In this document: piece by piece, positions 5,254 through 6,801 of the stretch
How positions within the stretch are numbered: position 1 is the first letter of the stretch
How the letters are laid out: each line of letters starts with the position of its first letter
Assembly (NCBI GenBank): GCA_016793415.1
Contig: JAEUMC010000338.1
Coordinates: forward strand, 1 to 6,801
Direction of reading: 5' to 3'
DNA from: Devosia sp.
GTDB taxonomy: Bacteria; Pseudomonadota; Alphaproteobacteria; Rhizobiales; Devosiaceae
DNA: 6,801 bases
The notes under the pieces: model-generated
Told to the model about the DNA's origin: nothing
What the model saw: the letters and a program-made list of their open reading frames with translations, nothing else
Database searches by the model: none
Program-made: the position numbers and the translations under genes

Positions 5254-5296
5254 GCGAGATCAGGAAAAGTTGCAGACTTTTCCGGTTCGATCTCGC
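5254..5296. repeat. Rhizobiales-type palindromic element (nested stem-loop)
   Basis: The outer arms GCGAGATC (5254-5261) and GATCTCGC (5289-5296) and the inner arms GGAAAAGT (5263-5270) and ACTTTTCC (5276-5283) are each perfect 8-bp pairs, with a 5-base loop TGCAG and a small asymmetric bulge. GATCAGGAAAAGT with a TTTTCC return arm resembles interspersed palindromes common in Rhizobium-type genomes. It lies in the probable 5' leader of the binding-protein gene, 84 bp before its ATG. Confidence 0.6.
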
Positions 5297-5380
5297 GCCA
5301 GAACTATCGCCGTCGGCGGCTTAGCGCCACCGGACGACGGGAGACGACTTGGCGCATTTTGGGCATCTGGGAGGGAACAC

Positions 5381-6181
5381 ATGCCAAATCGATTGAAGCA
5401 GGTTGTGGCCGGGCTCGTACTGGCGCTGGTCGCGATGGCGCCGGCCGTCGCCTCGGCGCAGACCGTTGACGAGATCATCGCGCGCGGCAAGCTGATCATT
5501 GCCGTCGATACCACGACGCCGCCTTACGGCTTTCTCGATGCCGAGCTGAAGCCGACCGGCTTCGACATCGAAGTCGCCAACAAGATGGGCGAGGCCCTTG
5601 GCGTGCCGGTGGAGTTCGTCACTGTCACTTCGCCGGGCCGCATCCCGGCGCTGCTCACCAAGCAGGTCGACGCGGTGGTTTCGATCTTCTCGATCACCCC
5701 GGCCCGCGCCATCCAGATCGATTACTCGATCCCCTACGCCGGCCAGTCGGCCGTGGTGATCGCCCCCAAGAGCACGGCGATTTCGAGCCATGCCGATCTC
5801 GTCGGCAAGAAGGTCGGGCTCACCCGCGGGACCGCCGAGGATGGCATCCTGACCGCTGCCGCCGAAGCCAATCCCGGCATCGAGATCCTCCGCTTCGACG
5901 ACTATGCCTCGCTGCTGCAGGCCATGGTCTCGGGCCAGATCGACGCCATGGGCGGCGGTGACTACGGTGAGATCTATCTGAAGAAGGCGCAGAACGGCGA
6001 CGACTTCGAACAGAAGTACAAGCTCAAGACCTTCTATTTCGGCATCGGCGTCGCCAAGGGCAACGACAACCTGCGCCAGTGGCTCAACACCTGGCTGTTC
6101 ACCCTCAAGTCCGACGGCGTCCTCGCCGACCTGTCGATGAAGTACCGCAACCAGCCGCTGCCGGATCTGCCGGTGTTCTGA
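5381..6181 (+). CDS. ABC transporter substrate-binding protein, family 3 (polar amino acid type)
   Basis: A 266-residue periplasmic binding protein of the SBP_bac_3 family, which captures polar amino acids or related small molecules and delivers them to an inner-membrane permease. Residues 1-26 are a signal peptide (basic MPNRLK, hydrophobic VVAGLVLALVAMA, ASA cleavage site before Q27). Next come the family's opening EIIARGKLIIAVDTTTPPYGFLDAELKPTGFDIEVANKMGEALG (31-74), VEFVTVTSPGRIPALLTKQVDAVVS (77-101), the TPARA...DYSIPY motif (106-119), VGKKVGLTRGTAED (141-154) and the second-lobe QAMVSGQIDAMGGGD (180-194). GGGAGGGA lies just before the ATG at 5381, so I use this start rather than upstream codons. 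It heads an operon with the permease. The ligand cannot be read. Confidence 0.96.
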   Translation: MPNRLKQVVAGLVLALVAMAPAVASAQTVDEIIARGKLIIAVDTTTPPYGFLDAELKPTGFDIEVANKMGEALGVPVEFVTVTSPGRIPALLTKQVDAVVSIFSITPARAIQIDYSIPYAGQSAVVIAPKSTAISSHADLVGKKVGLTRGTAEDGILTAAAEANPGIEILRFDDYASLLQAMVSGQIDAMGGGDYGEIYLKKAQNGDDFEQKYKLKTFYFGIGVAKGNDNLRQWLNTWLFTLKSDGVLADLSMKYRNQPLPDLPVF

Positions 6182-6200
6182 TCGCGGCTTCGCACCCATG

Positions 6201-6226
6201 GGCGGGGTCCGATCAGCGGCCCCGCC
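6201..6226 (+). terminator. Intercistronic hairpin between binding protein and permease
   Basis: GGCGGGG (6201-6207) and CCCCGCC (6220-6226) are perfect 7-bp arms, extended by a G-U and a C-G pair. No real T-run follows. Such hairpins between binding-protein and permease genes often stabilise the upstream message or attenuate read-through, raising binding-protein output over permease. It could also give partial termination. Confidence 0.5.
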
Positions 6227-6253
6227 AGTTTCACCGTATTCGACAGGACGCGC

Positions 6254-6801
6254 ATGCAGACCGCCCTGCAATTCGGACCGGTCCTCATTCATCTCGACCG
6301 GGTGCTCGTCGGCGTCGGGCAGACCATCCAGCTCGCCGTGCTGTCGATCCTGTTGGGCACCGTCATCGGCACGCTCGGCGCTATCGGCCGCAGCTTCGGG
6401 CCGCGCTGGGTCTCCTGGCCGATCGCTGCCTATGTCGAGCTGATCCGCAACACGCCGCTGCTGATCCAGCTCTATTTCGTCTTCTTCACCCTGCCATTGA
6501 TCGGGCTGAAGTTCTCGAGCGGCACCGCGGCGGTGCTGGCGCTCTCCATTCACCTCGGCGCCTACGCCACCGAAATCCTCCGCGCCGGCGTGCAATCGGT
6601 GCCGGTGGGCCAGATCGAAGCCGCCAAGGCGCTCGGCCTCAGCAGCTATCGCATCATCCGCCACGTCGTGCTGGTGCCGGCGGTGCGCGCCGTCTACCCG
6701 GCGCTGTCAGCGCAGTTCATCCTGCAATTGATGGGCACCTCGATCGTCGGCGCCATCGCCGCCGAGGAGCTTACCGCCATCGCCAACAACCTGGTGATGC
6801 A
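6254..6801 (+). CDS. Amino acid ABC transporter permease (HisM/GlnP family), 3' end outside window
   Basis: The frame is open from ATG 6254 to the window edge (182 residues seen; family members are about 215-240). AGGA lies five bases upstream of the ATG. It is an inner-membrane subunit of a polar amino-acid ABC importer. The N-terminal segment GVGQTIQLAVLSILLGTVIGTLGAIGR (20-46) is the first membrane helix of the HEQRo subfamily, ELIRNTPLLIQLYFVFF (62-78) is its characteristic motif, and GAYATEILRAGVQSVPVGQ (102-120) leads into the EAA loop, EAAKALGLS...I...VP (122-142), which docks on the ATPase. LMGTSIVGAIAAEELT (159-173) belongs to the next helix. It follows the binding protein by 72 bp. 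A second permease and an ATPase are expected beyond the window. Confidence 0.95.
   Translation, partial: MQTALQFGPVLIHLDRVLVGVGQTIQLAVLSILLGTVIGTLGAIGRSFGPRWVSWPIAAYVELIRNTPLLIQLYFVFFTLPLIGLKFSSGTAAVLALSIHLGAYATEILRAGVQSVPVGQIEAAKALGLSSYRIIRHVVLVPAVRAVYPALSAQFILQLMGTSIVGAIAAEELTAIANNLVM

Noticed and set aside
5270..5380. Upstream extension of the binding protein to an ATG near 5270
   Set aside because: The extension would place 37 residues before a perfect signal peptide and would start within the palindromic element. The ATG at 5381 has GGGAGGGA directly upstream.
5321..6664. 447-codon open frame on the - strand opposite the ABC transporter genes
   Set aside because: Its translation is rich in Asp, Arg, Gln and His with no domain. 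The + strand carries clear SBP and permease motifs with ribosome sites, so this is an antisense shadow.

Overview
The window is high-GC DNA (hand-counted lines in the core genes reach about 75% GC). Its gene families and palindromic intergenic repeats are typical of Alphaproteobacteria, most likely Hyphomicrobiales (a Devosia, Mesorhizobium or Rhizobium type of genome). The genus is inference. I see no phage, CRISPR, tRNA, rRNA or transposase gene.

Layout from left to right. (1) Positions 1-668 (+) hold the C-terminal two thirds of a LacI-family sugar-responsive repressor, cut by the window edge. (2) Positions 669-877 form a convergent intergenic stretch with a short hairpin and two inverted palindromic repeats. 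(3) Positions 878-2890 (-) hold a two-gene unit: phnM, a phosphonate-pathway amidohydrolase, followed by an alpha/beta hydrolase. A good PhoB-type box of three half-sites at 11-bp spacing lies upstream of phnM, so the pair is probably induced by phosphate starvation. No other C-P lyase gene is visible. (4) Positions 3065-4267 (-) hold a secreted trypsin-like serine protease of noticeably lower GC. Its predicted promoter is overlapped by a perfect 24-bp palindrome. (5) Positions 4358-4514 (+) hold a frameshifted remnant that reads as the C-terminus of a family GH4 glycosidase, followed by a pair of inverted repeats of another family. (6) Positions 4711-5037 (-) encode a NIPSNAP-family protein. 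(7) Positions 5038-5380 form a divergent regulatory region with a structured leader, two different operator-like inverted repeats and a Rhizobiales-type palindromic element. (8) Positions 5381-6801 (+) hold a polar amino-acid type ABC transporter: a periplasmic binding protein and then an inner-membrane permease that runs off the window. A hairpin separates the two and may set their expression ratio.

Functionally this is a patchwork of small accessory metabolic modules: sugar regulation, phosphonate use, a secreted protease and amino-acid uptake. The lower-GC protease beside a truncated glycosidase points to past insertion or rearrangement at that locus. I did not find a convincing undescribed multi-gene system. 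The most informative signals are regulatory: the Pho box, the 24-bp palindrome and the tandem operators between the NIPSNAP gene and the transporter.
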